A stretch of 64,000 nucleotides of DNA from Phyto melanocephala (taxonomy: Eukaryota > Arthropoda > Insecta > Diptera > Rhinophoridae), in contig OW799233.1 of the NCBI GenBank assembly GCA_941918925.1, forward strand, positions 148,718,802-148,782,801. Reading direction: 5' to 3'. The position numbers and the translations under genes are program-made. Under the pieces are notes generated by a model. It saw only the letters and a program-made list of their open reading frames with translations. It made no database searches and was not told where the DNA came from. Positions 1 to 10,100 of the stretch are shown in pieces. The first letter of the stretch is position 1. Each line of letters starts with the position of its first letter.

Positions 1-467
1 TTAACTATTCGTCCAACATAAGTAAAAACTGAAAGATTGTTTTCTGTAACAGGGCAATTTGTTAAAAAAAAATCAGATATAGACTGTCTAACCAGTCAAT
101 ATTTTTTTAATTATACCTCGTATTTACATGTTTTTGAAATTAAATTCTAATGATTTTATTTTTGATCTCATGGCTGAAGTACCTGTATTTTTGTGCTCAT
201 ATTTGTTCTCGTATCTAGAAAATAATAGTTTTTTCAATTAAAAATATTTTTACTCAATTTATATTATAAATTCAAGTTTCTTTATTAATTTTTATAGTTT
301 TGAAGTGTTTTTTACATTATTTTATGCTTTTTAATAAAAAGCTTTTTGTTAATTAAAAAAAAAATACTTTTTATTTTTTTTTTTGCTGTGGGATCCCGGG
401 ATCCCGGGAAATTAAAAAATAAATCTCGCATTCCTGGGAAACGAAAAATTACGGGAAAAAAAACCTA
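1..467 (+). mobile_element. hAT transposon 3' end with transposase C-terminus
   Basis: Frame translation of about 28-130 reads ERLFSVTGQFVKKKSDID, the conserved C-terminal dimerisation segment of hAT transposases. The coding part ends in the TAA region near 110-150. The rest is a noncoding 3' part with repeated GGGATCCCGGGA motifs, ending near 467 in AAAAAACCTA, which read inward is TAGGTTTTTT, a plausible hAT inverted repeat. The window starts inside the element, so the rest of the transposase lies to the left. The noncoding part recurs at 44046-44506 in a short non-autonomous copy. hAT assignment is firm from the motif; activity cannot be judged. Confidence 0.8.
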
Positions 468-1112
468 ATTTGTATGAGCACAGAAAAAAATGTTTGCAAT
501 AACTTAAAATTTATTTTATTTTTTGTAATTTCTAAGTCAATAATGCAACAGAATTTATTATATATGGCTCCCCAAAAGCAAAGTAGTTTGCTATAAGTGA
601 TGCATATTAAAATAAAATAAAAATTATTTTAAAAAGTTCATGAAAATAAACGTTTTTAGTTTAAAAAATATTGTTTTCCTTTCTATCTGATACATGCATG
701 CCTTTTATACACTTGTTAAAAATAACATGATTATTTTAAAACTGAGCATGTTTTACCCTAATCATCTCATCACCAATTGAAGCCCGAGCTGTCAAAACCG
801 GTTTTCGAAAAATTCATTAATGTAGGGTTTCAACTAGAGTAATATTCAAAAATACGGTTTTCGAAAAACCCCAACTATTAAAAAAATTGGTTTTTGTTTT
901 TTTTTTAATGTAAAAGCGGTTTTAATAACCGGTTTTTTATGTAAATGTCGCTGCTGCAACATGGTTGGGTGGGCAAAACGAGAGTAAACACCTGACTCTC
1001 GCGAATTCTTCGTGTGGTGTAGTTTATTGTGGGATTTGATGTAGTGGTTTTGTTTTGTGTTCAGTTTATTTCACAAAAATTTATGTTAAATATACGTAAT
1101 ACAAAAAATTTA
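468..1112. other. AT-rich spacer, no gene seen
   Basis: AT-rich DNA between two transposons. At about 785-920 it carries several CGGTTTTCGAAAA and AACCGGTTTT stretches like those in the hAT-like remnant at 21698-23332. No ORF or RNA gene is recognised. Confidence 0.5.
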
Positions 1113-1132
1113 TCTATATATATAAAAGTGAA

Positions 1133-1136
<4 letters not shown>

Positions 1137-1187
<51 letters not shown>
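1137..1187. repeat. (TG)n microsatellite
   Basis: About 25 uninterrupted TG dinucleotides close to the 5' end of the Helitron-like element. Confidence 0.95.
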
Positions 1188-1189
<2 letters not shown>

Positions 1190-1274
1190 GCTATAGACTC
1201 TGAAACTGTAAAACCGATCGGGCTCAAACTTTGGTAAGTTGTTGTACACATACCGGGGAGTGTTTATGGATGAA

Positions 1275-1910
1275 AAAAAGTGGGCGGGGCCACGCCCATA
1301 AAAATTAGTTATCAGTTTTAGCTACTTGCACTTGACCGATTTTTCTGAAACTTTGCACACATATCGAGCTGTCATGACTAAATAATTTTGTGATAAGAAA
1401 AGTGGGCGGGGCCACGCCCCTAAAAAAGTTTTAATTTTTAGGTACTTGCACTGGACCGACTTTTCTGAAACTTTGCACACATATTGAGCTGTCATGACTT
1501 TATTATTTTGTGATTGAAAAAGTGGGCGGGGCCACGCCCATAAAAAAAGGTTATAATTTTGAGGTACTTGCACCAGACCGATTTTTCTGAAACTTTGCAA
1601 ACATATCGAGCTGTCATGACTAAATAATTTCGTGATTAGAAAAGTGGGCAGTGCCACGCCCATAAAAAAAGGTATCATTTTGAGGTACTTGCACTGGACC
1701 GATTATTCTGAAACTATGCACACATATTGATCTGTTATAACTTTACAATTTTGTGATTAGAAAAGTGGGCAGGGCCACGCCCATAAAAACGGTTATAATT
1801 TTGAGGTACTTGCGCTATTCCGATTCTTCTGAAACTTTGCACTTATATTGAGCTGTTATGACTTTACAATTTCGTGATTAGAAAAGTGGGCAATGCCACG
1901 CCCATAAAAA
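1275..1910 (+). repeat. ~120-bp tandem repeats inside Helitron-like element
   Basis: The core AAGTGGGCGGGGCCACGCCC recurs with GTGGGC at about 1281, 1402, 1521, 1644, 1765 and 1887, giving a period near 120 bp. Each unit also carries a GCAC-TGACCGATTTTTCTGAAAC block. GTGGGCGGGGCCACGCCC is itself near-palindromic, so each unit holds a small stable hairpin. An ORF across the array on the minus strand (1322-1678) is a by-product of the repeats and is not called as a gene. Confidence 0.9.
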
Positions 1911-2133
1911 AAATTATAATTTTTAGGTTTTTGCACTTGATATTCAATTAAAAATCAGAATGCATTTTGATTCATTAAGGGGCGTAGCAGCGCGCGCCGG
2001 GTTTGGCTAGTTATAAATATAAAAAAACGATAAATAATAAATATGAAAAAAATATTTAAAATTAACAACTATAATATTAATAAGAATTTATTTATAATAA
2101 TAACAAAACAAAATAATTTAAATAATAATGCTA

Positions 2134-2136
<3 letters not shown>

Positions 2137-2182
<46 letters not shown>
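2137..2182. repeat. (AAT)n microsatellite
   Basis: About 15 trinucleotides of AAT/TAA. An overlapping 92-codon ORF (2043-2321) is mainly poly-Asn from this tract and has no other protein-like features, so it is not called. Confidence 0.9.
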
Positions 2183-2183
<1 letters not shown>

Positions 2184-2560
2184 CACGTCGTATACGTGAT
2201 ATATAACAATGTTTTATTATATATTACGTATACGTACGTAGATACTAAAGTTCTGCTGTTCTGTTATACTAATCACCACACAGTACACATAAAAAAAGAA
2301 AGTAAATGTGACAGAAAATAACATCACAGGAAACTTTGACAATTTCTTAAAATCTTTTTTATTTGAAAGTAAAAAAAAAAATATTATCTTTTAATCAATG
2401 AAGACTTTAGCAAAGTTCGAAAAAAACTACATTTAAATAAAATTTTTAAATTTTTTCTGTTAGTTTTAGTTTTAAAAATACGTAATTTTCAATAGCACAC
2501 ATACAAAGTTGAATTTAAAATGTGTATACTAATTAAAAAAAAAAAAATTTAATAAATAAT

Positions 2561-2595
2561 GCTACAATAAGTCTTATCTTGAGACTTATTGTAGC
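2561..2595. repeat. Short perfect hairpin
   Basis: GCTACAATAAGTCT and its exact complement AGACTTATTGTAGC are separated by a 7-nt loop. It sits in AT-rich DNA with no gene near it. It may be a transposon end remnant. Confidence 0.7.
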
Positions 2596-2599
2596 CTTA

Positions 2600-3320
2600 T
2601 TATTATTATAACATATTTTTTTCATATACGAAACACCAACATTTTTTAATTCAATGTGGCGACAAAGAAATTTATGTATTTTTGAAAAAATCTATAGTAC
2701 TACAGTAAAAAATTGGTCCATGCATGCCATCTCTGTTAAAAATGGTAATGCCATCCAAAATTTAAAAAACTTCCTACACAATATTTGATTAGCTTTGGAT
2801 TGCGAATTAAGACTAATTAATAGCAACAAATTTTAAATAAGAATATCTTATTAGATTGATTATTCGATGTTACACATGTGGGATGTATTTACAAATTATT
2901 TTCTTTATAAATTATTAAGAAATGTGTTGTTGTAGTGTCGAAGCATCAAAAAATATTTTCGAAAAAACAAAAATATGCTAAAAATAAAATACCTATAAAC
3001 CGATTTATGTTTTTTTTTTATTCCAAATGACTTTACAGTTTTGAATCAAAATAATCAAAACAAATATATTATTGAAAAACTGTGGTAATATAAATTGTAT
3101 TACCAGAAACCAAAGCTATTGAATTACGATTACGATTAGATTACATTACTTTTTAAAGGAATCATGATGAGTATATTATTTTCTTTTCAAAATTTTCTAT
3201 TTATGATTACAAATAATTAAAAAATAATAAGAATTACTTCAAATTACTACAAATAATCAAATTGAATACATTTTTTTTATTTTCATTATTTTTGATTGTT
3301 TTTGAAATCTATTGTATTGT
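2600..3320. other. AT-rich region, nothing recognised
   Basis: Long A and T runs without a protein-like ORF. No RNA gene or clear repeat boundary is visible. Confidence 0.5.
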
Positions 3321-4320
3321 ATGACAGTGAACAAAAGTTAAACTACGCTATCAAATGCGGTCAACTTTCTGTTTTTAAGTAGTTTATAGTTTTCGGGATA
3401 AACCGCTATTTAAAATGTGAATATAGTTCTACTATATATTTGTGGCAAAAAGGGAAAACTGCTTATGTGTGATTTTATAGTTTTTCAGGAAAGAACTTTT
3501 AAATTTTTGAGTTGATTTTTATAAATTAATTACTTTTTAAATAAAAGAATAAAAAAAAATAAAACAATTGTTTCAAAATAAAATAAAACTAAAACAAAAG
3601 GTAGAATAAGCTCCACATAATAAAATAGCAATTATTTTCTTTGAGTTCGATCTGCTATTAATTTATTGGTTACAAAATTATACACATAATTACCAGTCAC
3701 ATTTCAGTAAGTGGGCGTTACACACATATAATTAATCCATTTATTTTTATTATAATATAGAACCACATATTATACTTAATATGACAATTTAAGAATTTTA
3801 ACAATATTCACAATACACAAAATTGGGTAATATGTCTTACATAGGAAGTAGGAGTCTTAATCCTTCAAAAATATTTATCCATTCAGAATTTATATGAATT
3901 TTCCAAAAAACTTTAGATTCAGGTGGGTGTTGAAATAAGCGTGTAACAATTATTTTCTCGTTTTATTATAATAGTGGCTTCAAAGTCACGTTTACGAACT
4001 ATTGTTCCTTTAATTTGCAAAAATAGCGAACATTTTAGTTTTCTCGTTAATTCTTTTTTTTTGTAAAGTCTGATACCTCTCTAAATCGTACTTACTCTAA
4101 AACAACCTCTTATAATTCGTAATAAAAAAGGCGATTTTTTCCTCCTTGTTTGTTTACAAATATCGTTAGTTTCTTTCTAAAAGGTTTTGTTTTTTTATCT
4201 TAACCTTAAAATTAGTTCTAAAATATAATTCATAACAAGCAGCCGGTCCTTTCGTACTTTATTTACTACCTTCATATTTTACATAGCGGTGTATCTTGAA
4301 AACTAAAACCAACATAAACC

Positions 4321-5569
4321 AGTAAGAGTACTATATTCGGCCGCTCTGAATCTTAAATACCCTTTACAACATGTAGTCATGCAATAACAATTGTTAGTAT
4401 CACCATTCATCTAATATGAAAAACATATGTACATACATATGTAAAAACACCCCAATGTAAAATTATAAATTGAGTTTATGTATGTTAGAAAAAAATAAAT
4501 AAAAATATTAAATTAACTAAATTATTTAGGATATGCTCCCATAATTTTTCAATTATATTAATTTGGTTGTTGGGTTTAAGCTGGTTTATATGCATTTCAC
4601 TGGTGCTTATGCCAGATCATCAGTAAACCTTAACCCAAATTCTTGAAAAAGTTTAAAATCTTTATAAGTTATATTTTTAAATTCGCATTAACAAAATGAG
4701 AATTCAAAAATAAAACAAAAAACTATAAAAAACTTCTTCAAAAACCCAACCAACAATTTTTCAATTTTAATTTATCTTATTTTCCAACAACCAAATTAAT
4801 ATAATTGAAAAATTATAGGAGCATATCCTAAATAATTTAGTAAATTAACTAAAATAAAGATTTTATTTTTCGGTTGCCCTTATAAGCATTTAGTGTTAAC
4901 CAACGGTTAGCCAAATGCTAAAGGGATTAGAAAAATAAAATAAATTAAAATTGAAAAATTGTTGGTTGGGTCTTTGAAGAAGTTTTTTATAGTTTTTTGT
5001 TTTATTTTTGAATTCTCATTTTGTTAATGAGAATTTAAAAATATAACTTATAAAGATTTTAAACTTTTTCAAGAATTTGGGTAAAGGTTTACTGATGATC
5101 TGGCATAAGCACCAGTGAAATGCATATAAACCAGCTTAAACCCAACAACCAAAATAATATAAAAATATTAAAAATAAAAATTTTTTTTGGCTCAGCTGGA
5201 ATTCGATGCCAGGTTCACTCTGACCAGTATACCACGTTTGTATAAAGTGGTCATGTGGTCATGGCTTATTTCTCCTATACCAGTTGTTTATGTACCGATT
5301 TTCCTGATTGTCAATACCGATCTGCTACCGAATATTTCTGATATTTCAATACCTCACGTGGGTCCAGGCGATGTCGAGGGCTTCAAAAATTTGATTTCCA
5401 CATACACACGGACAGACGGACATACTGACAGAGCTTCATCGACTTCTCTATTCATTAACTTTCTGAAAATATATACTTTATGGGGTCGAAAATAAAAATT
5501 GTAGAAATTTCACACGAATGACAAACCTATAAATATATACCCTTTTTCACTTTTGTGTGAAGGGTATAA
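4321..5569 (+). mobile_element. Dispersed repeat copy, split by foldback insertion
   Basis: This is one copy of the abundant family described at 48476-49258. It starts with AGTAAGAG and an imperfect ATTCGGCCG hairpin, then AAATACCCTTTACAACATG, and ends with TATACCCTTTTTCACT and TGTGAAGGGTATA. The middle, about 4509-5152, is a foldback insertion. After it the family resumes with GGCTCAGCTGG then AATTCGATGCC, a CGGACAGACGGACA stretch and TTTATGGGGTCG. The ORF at 5187-5495 is a by-product of the repeat. Confidence 0.75.
4509..5152. mobile_element. Foldback-type element with two sets of inverted arms
   Basis: Arm B (about 4567-4785, starting GGTTGTTGGGTTTAAGCTGG) pairs with its near-perfect complement at about 4932-5152, giving ~220-bp arms and a ~147-bp loop. 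The sequence just left of arm B (4509-4573, with TTAGGATATGCTCC) is repeated in inverted form at the start of the loop (4783-4849). The whole structure splits a dispersed repeat. It contains no ORF. It resembles Foldback or long-TIR non-autonomous elements; the superfamily is not determined. Confidence 0.75.
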
Positions 5570-5728
5570 AAAAAAACTGACTGTCAGATTAAGAGCAACA
5601 AAAAGTTGAACGCATTTTATAGAGTAGTTTAACTTTTGTTCACTTTGACACAAAACTTAGACTTAGATTCAAAAATAATCAAAAATTAATTATTATTTAG
5701 TTTCTTTGACCTTTTATAATAATATAAA

Positions 5729-5862
5729 ATAGTTTTTTAAGCTTAAGGTCTTTTCAATAATAAAAAATCTTTTTGTTTTATTTTATATTATTTGATCAAT
5801 ATTTCGCTAAAAAAAAAAAGATTTTTTATTACTGAAAATACCTTAAGCTTAAAAAACTATAA
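5729..5862. repeat. Inverted repeat, MITE-like
   Basis: TAGTTTTTTAAGCTTAAGG and following at 5729-5775 pairs with CCTTAAGCTTAAAAAACTA and preceding bases at 5813-5862. Arms are about 46 bp, with one or two mismatches and a ~37-nt loop. Weaker pairing extends outward to about 5660 and 5935. Confidence 0.7.
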
Positions 5863-6127
5863 TATATAATCAAAAATTATTAAAAGTATTTTTTTAAGTG
5901 TCGGATAATATATAGTAATTCAAAGAACCTTTTTTATTTTTTTTTTTATCATTTGTGGTCGTATTCAATTATTTATCATGCAGAACTGAAAATAATCGTA
6001 ATTTAATCATTACTTCACCTTAAAAATAATTTAGTTACAATTCATTACGAATAATAACACAGAAAAACAAAACAACACTTTTTTTTTTTTGTTGCATAAA
6101 GTTTTTCTACTGTTGTTTACTAATTTG

Positions 6128-6481
6128 GCTGCGCTGATTTCAAATCTAGTGGTAGCGACAGTGATTTTGATTGTGCCGGTAGTCCCCGACCACTAAATCA
6201 AGATGATCTAAATGACTGGATGAGTGACCTTGGACTTTCTAAAACGGTTTGTTTGGGTAGTGAGGAATTTTTTGGACAATAGGAAATGTGATGGCTACAT
6301 TCAGCACGTTGAACAGTTGCTGATACACTTCCAGCTGCTTGGATGCAACATAAGTATTAAGCTTCACTACCTTCACAGCCATCTAGACTATTTTCCTGAA
6401 AATCTCGGTGACCTAAACAAGGAACAAGGAGAGCGCTTTCACTGGGATAATGTCAGAAACACAAACAAAGAATATCGCTAA
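6128..6481 (+). pseudogene. Transposase-like fragment (same family as 55.3-56.6 kb)
   Basis: Two blocks of a protein family often annotated as uncharacterised in arthropod genomes are present. The first reads LNQDDLNDWMSDLGLSK near 6196-6243. The second, in the ORF at 6224-6481, reads NFLDNRKCDGYIQHVEQLL, then GCNISIKLHYLHSHLDYFPE and EQGERFHWD. The middle of the family protein, about 200 or more residues, is missing between them, so this is an internally deleted remnant. The C-terminal HSHLDFFPENLG-type block here is the part lost from the longer copy at 55251-56571. It lies just upstream of the first visible orb exon, in intron or 5' flank. It is not a host gene. Confidence 0.7.
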
Positions 6482-6831
6482 ATTACAATATTTTAAGTCC
6501 TACTAAAATAGATGTGTCATTAATTAAAAAAAGAAATTTTATAAAAAAATTGATAAGTAGTTATCAAATGCTATAATAACGCCGTAAGTGTAATTTATTG
6601 AATGAAGTTTTATCATTATCAATGTTAAACGATTTAACATTTTGTATTTATTTTATTACTCTTTAATGTTAACATACACATGCAAATTTACATATATAGG
6701 CATGTATACATAAGTATATCGATATTTAGAAAAGACAAATGTATGTTTGCATTTATAATGACTTACAAACATACTTACATATATACATGTGCTTATTTAA
6801 AATTTTGTTATTTTCATATAATTTCTTGCAG

Positions 6832-7145
6832 ATCCTTTAGCTTTGACAGCAGAATTTCTTGGCTTGGGCAGTCGTTTAACAAATTCAACTAATACAGCAT
6901 TGACAAGCAATATATTGCCATTGGCTAATGTAGGCGGCATTGTTAGGGACAACAGTAGTTGTAAAAATGGTGTTAGTGTTATTGGTAGTGTTGTTTCTGG
7001 ATGTGGCACAAATTTAGAGACTTTAAACAGTAATAACAACCATTCAAATTCATTGGCAGCTGCTTATTTGCCCCTTACACCAAGCTCAACTCAATCCTCT
7101 ATATCGCCAGGAACTACGACCAGCAATACATTCGACATGTTTCAG
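6832..7145 (+). CDS. orb: orb exon a (first visible)
   Basis: The exon follows the acceptor TTTCTTGCAG and ends at CAG before GTAATA. It encodes a Ser/Thr/Asn-rich stretch ([17 protein letters not shown] to [10 protein letters not shown]). Two bases complete a codon begun in an upstream exon. This is disordered N-terminal sequence of Orb, the most variable part of the protein between flies. Antisense and alternative-start ORFs over it are shadows. Confidence 0.85.
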
Positions 7146-10100
7146 GTAATAAAGATATGTAGTGAGAAACATCACATTTGATCATCAATTCGATTAATTT
7201 AATATTTGATTTTATTTTGCATTTTATCAATATCAATAATAATCACGCTTTGTTTGCTGCACTGAAAGTTGCACATAATTATAAAATATTTGTATGTTTT
7301 AAGTTTGCCTTTTTGGTTTTGTTGTATGTTGAACAATGCTGAAAAACTCCTAAACCTTATCTTATCTACTTTATACTAACTACTTCTTTATATCTTCATT
7401 TATTTGTTTGTTTCATTCTATCTTTTTTTTAATTTTTTTATTCTACTTGCTTTTCACTTGTCTTCCTCTATTTCAATAAAAAAATATATATATAGTTTGA
7501 TAATATTGCACCACAACACCAACAAAATACACCTTTAAAGGTTTTCCAAAGAAACATCAGCTTCGATTGTTCTGCACCTTTATCGCCAAGTACGCCTACA
7601 TCTCTTTATAATAACTCTTTTCAAAGTTCACCTTTAGTCAGGTAATAAATATATTTGTATAATTAATTAATTATAAAATAATTATAATAGTCAAGTTGAT
7701 TATGTACTTTTTTTCGTTAATCTTTTGATTTTTTTACCTTAAAATAAATATGTAAATTAAAAGCCTCAAGACATAAATATCTTGTTAACAGTAACAGTTA
7801 CTTTACACTTTGGAAGCTTATAATAAGGGAACTCATTAAAATGCTTAAGTTGATCATTAGGGTAAATAAGAAAATTTGCTCAACGGGCTTTACTTTTTTG
7901 TGAAATTTAAAACAGTAAATTTTTATTTGTCAATGAACTAATATTTAGTTGTGCTGTCAAACGTAGGTAGTTTTTATTACTTTTATAATTGCTTTAGTTG
8001 TGGTACATATTAAAGCATTATGACATTGATAAAAAAAATGTATCGATACGCAAACAAAAGAAAGCTGTTGTTGCTGCAGTAGCACACGTCTCCGTCCTTT
8101 TTTCTTTATTATTGCATATAAGAAAATATGTTTTTATATTTCTGTTTTACTCGTTATCTATTTTTGTACAACTTTAAAGTTAATTTGAGATGTTTTATCT
8201 AACAACCCCATCAAGTTTTAGGTTTTAGGTGACCAATTGGCATGTTGTGCGCTCGATATGGAAGACGGAATTCCCAAACAAAAACCATAAACATAGTTTC
8301 CCATAAGTAACGGACTAGTCCAAGAACCCAGTCCCCTCAATGTAATACCTTATGGATCTCCAGTTCGAGTTCCCCAGGTATTCCAAGTTCGGCATGATAT
8401 TCACTGTAAAATTCGCATCTTATATGCCCAAACTAGAGGACAATGGCAGAGGTAATGTATTAAAGTCTTATCCTCTTCCTCGCATGCTATCCTCAGACAA
8501 TCTCATGCGAGCTAGATGGGTTCTTAACTCCGTATGACCTGCACTAACACTGGTTAGTCTTCTAAGTCTTGATCTACTCAGTCTCAGAATTTCCTTTTAT
8601 TTCCCAAGATTTGGGTCACCCCACTTTACCGACATCAGTACTTTGTTCCATCAAGTTTACAAAAAAAATATATTTTTATTGTTGACATTGTCATTTTTAA
8701 AGCAACTTATTGCATAGAAGTAATTCTAATGGTTGGTACACACTTTGCGACATGTTAATGCAACCTGTCAGTTTATTGTTTTTTTCTGCTTTAGTTCATT
8801 GAAAACCACATTGTCAATGAAATATAAAATAAGCTTAAAAATTACCTAATAACCATTAGTTAATTAACATAAGTTAATTTTAAATAATTTATTAAAAAAA
8901 AATTACAATAATTGTTGAACGTTCATTTCATTTAATTTCTTTTGCGATGTCCAATTCGAATACAAAGTAAAAACTGATGTTGCACTTATGGTTTAGTTGT
9001 TGGTTGCAACATGAAAGATTAACGTGTTACATAAACAGGTTAAAAATATGATCAATCAGCTTGAAAAATTTGTAGTTTCTTTTACAAAGTGATAAATTTT
9101 TTAACGCAGTTGTATTTTAACCGTTAAATCCCTAAGTATCGATAATAATTACTTCAGTTATTGAGTGTTAAAAAAAGAAAGCAAAAAAAAACTAAAAATA
9201 AATTTAACAATTAATTGAACAGCTGACTTTCCAAAAGCATGAAAATCTTTTAATAAAATTTACTGCGATTTAAATTGTCTCGCCAACTTATCGTAGTTGT
9301 TAAAAAAAACATTTCACAAAAACTCCGTTTGCAAAAACGAATAATAAACAATTTGTTAATAAAAGCGTTTTAATTGAGTTTCTTTTTTTGGCTTTCCAAT
9401 GTCCATACATGTTTTTTAAAATTATTTTCAATTTGTTTTTTTTTTTTTTTTTAATTTTTGATCTTATAGCGATAGCAGTAATTCTTCTTCGGCTAATGGT
9501 TTGTCTTTGGATTCCATACCGATGGTTTATCAAAATGGCTACACAAATGGTCTAACTTCGACGCGTTCCAATTCTCCCGAAAGTCAAAATAGCAATCAAT
9601 CAAATGAAAATAACTTAATTGATATGATGGTAAGTATATAATAAATTTTCTCATTACTAAAAGATAAAGCTGTGGCTTTTGTCGAAAAATCATGTTTTAA
9701 AAATTTGTTTTGTTTCTTTTTAAACTTAAAGAAATTTATTTAAAAAAACTCGAAATTGAAATCAAATGTAATTCTTGATAACAAAAAGTTTAATTTCTAC
9801 AATTCATCTAATCTAAATTATGTATTCCGTCTATGATTGAAATTCGTGAATTGCTTGAAGTCAACTATTTAAAGCTGCCAAATGTTACACAGACCTGCAA
9901 AATTGCGTCATAACTTTCTGAGATATGAGCATATAAACACGTCCGCCTCTATTTTTTCCCATATTTTTACAACAATAATTAACATTTTTAGCCTTAGAAA
10001 AATTTTTACACACTTTTGGTAATATAAATACATATTATATGTCTATAGGCTATTTTGGACTAATCGATCTCTAATCGGCCAAGTTATAGGCAAATTATTT

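Larger units (their letters stand above)
1113..2010 (+). mobile_element. Non-autonomous Helitron-like element
   Basis: The element starts with TC (TCTATATATATAAAAG) after an A and ends with CTAG before a T, with a GC-rich potential hairpin (GCAGCGCGCGCCGG) just before the end. These are the marks of Helitrons: TC start, 3' hairpin, CTRR end and insertion between A and T with no target duplication. There is no Rep/helicase ORF, so it is non-autonomous. Inside are a (TG)n tract and about six copies of a ~120-bp unit. Similar CTAG ends occur near 15854, 59087 and 61785 on the opposite strand. Helitron class is inferred from the ends only. Confidence 0.6.
3323..5650. mobile_element. Inverted-repeat-bounded element with nested insertions
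   Basis: About 48 bp at 3323-3370 (AGTGAACAAAAGTTAAACTA and following) recurs as its reverse complement at 5599-5650. If these are the ends of one element, it is about 2.3 kb long and contains the dispersed repeat at 4321-5569, which itself contains a foldback structure. No transposase is left. The two arms could instead be separate solo copies, so the single-element reading is an inference. Confidence 0.45.

Noticed and set aside
1322..1678. 118-codon minus-strand ORF with repeated ALPTFLSQNY-like units
   Set aside because: It is a translation of the ~120-bp repeats in the Helitron-like element; its repeated protein units simply follow the DNA repeat.
2043..2321. 92-codon ORF with an Asn run
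   Set aside because: The Asn run is an AAT microsatellite and the rest has no conserved feature.
4237..4262. CCGGTCCTTTCGTACTT, similar to a conserved stretch near the end of mitochondrial 16S rRNA
   Set aside because: Only about 17 bases fit and the flanks do not look like rRNA, so a mitochondrial insertion is not supported.
5187..5495. 102-codon ORF, and the similar ORFs at 48839-49114 and 62936-63124
   Set aside because: All are frames across the same dispersed repeat (GGCTCAGCTGG to ATGGGGTCG) and do not share a conserved reading frame.
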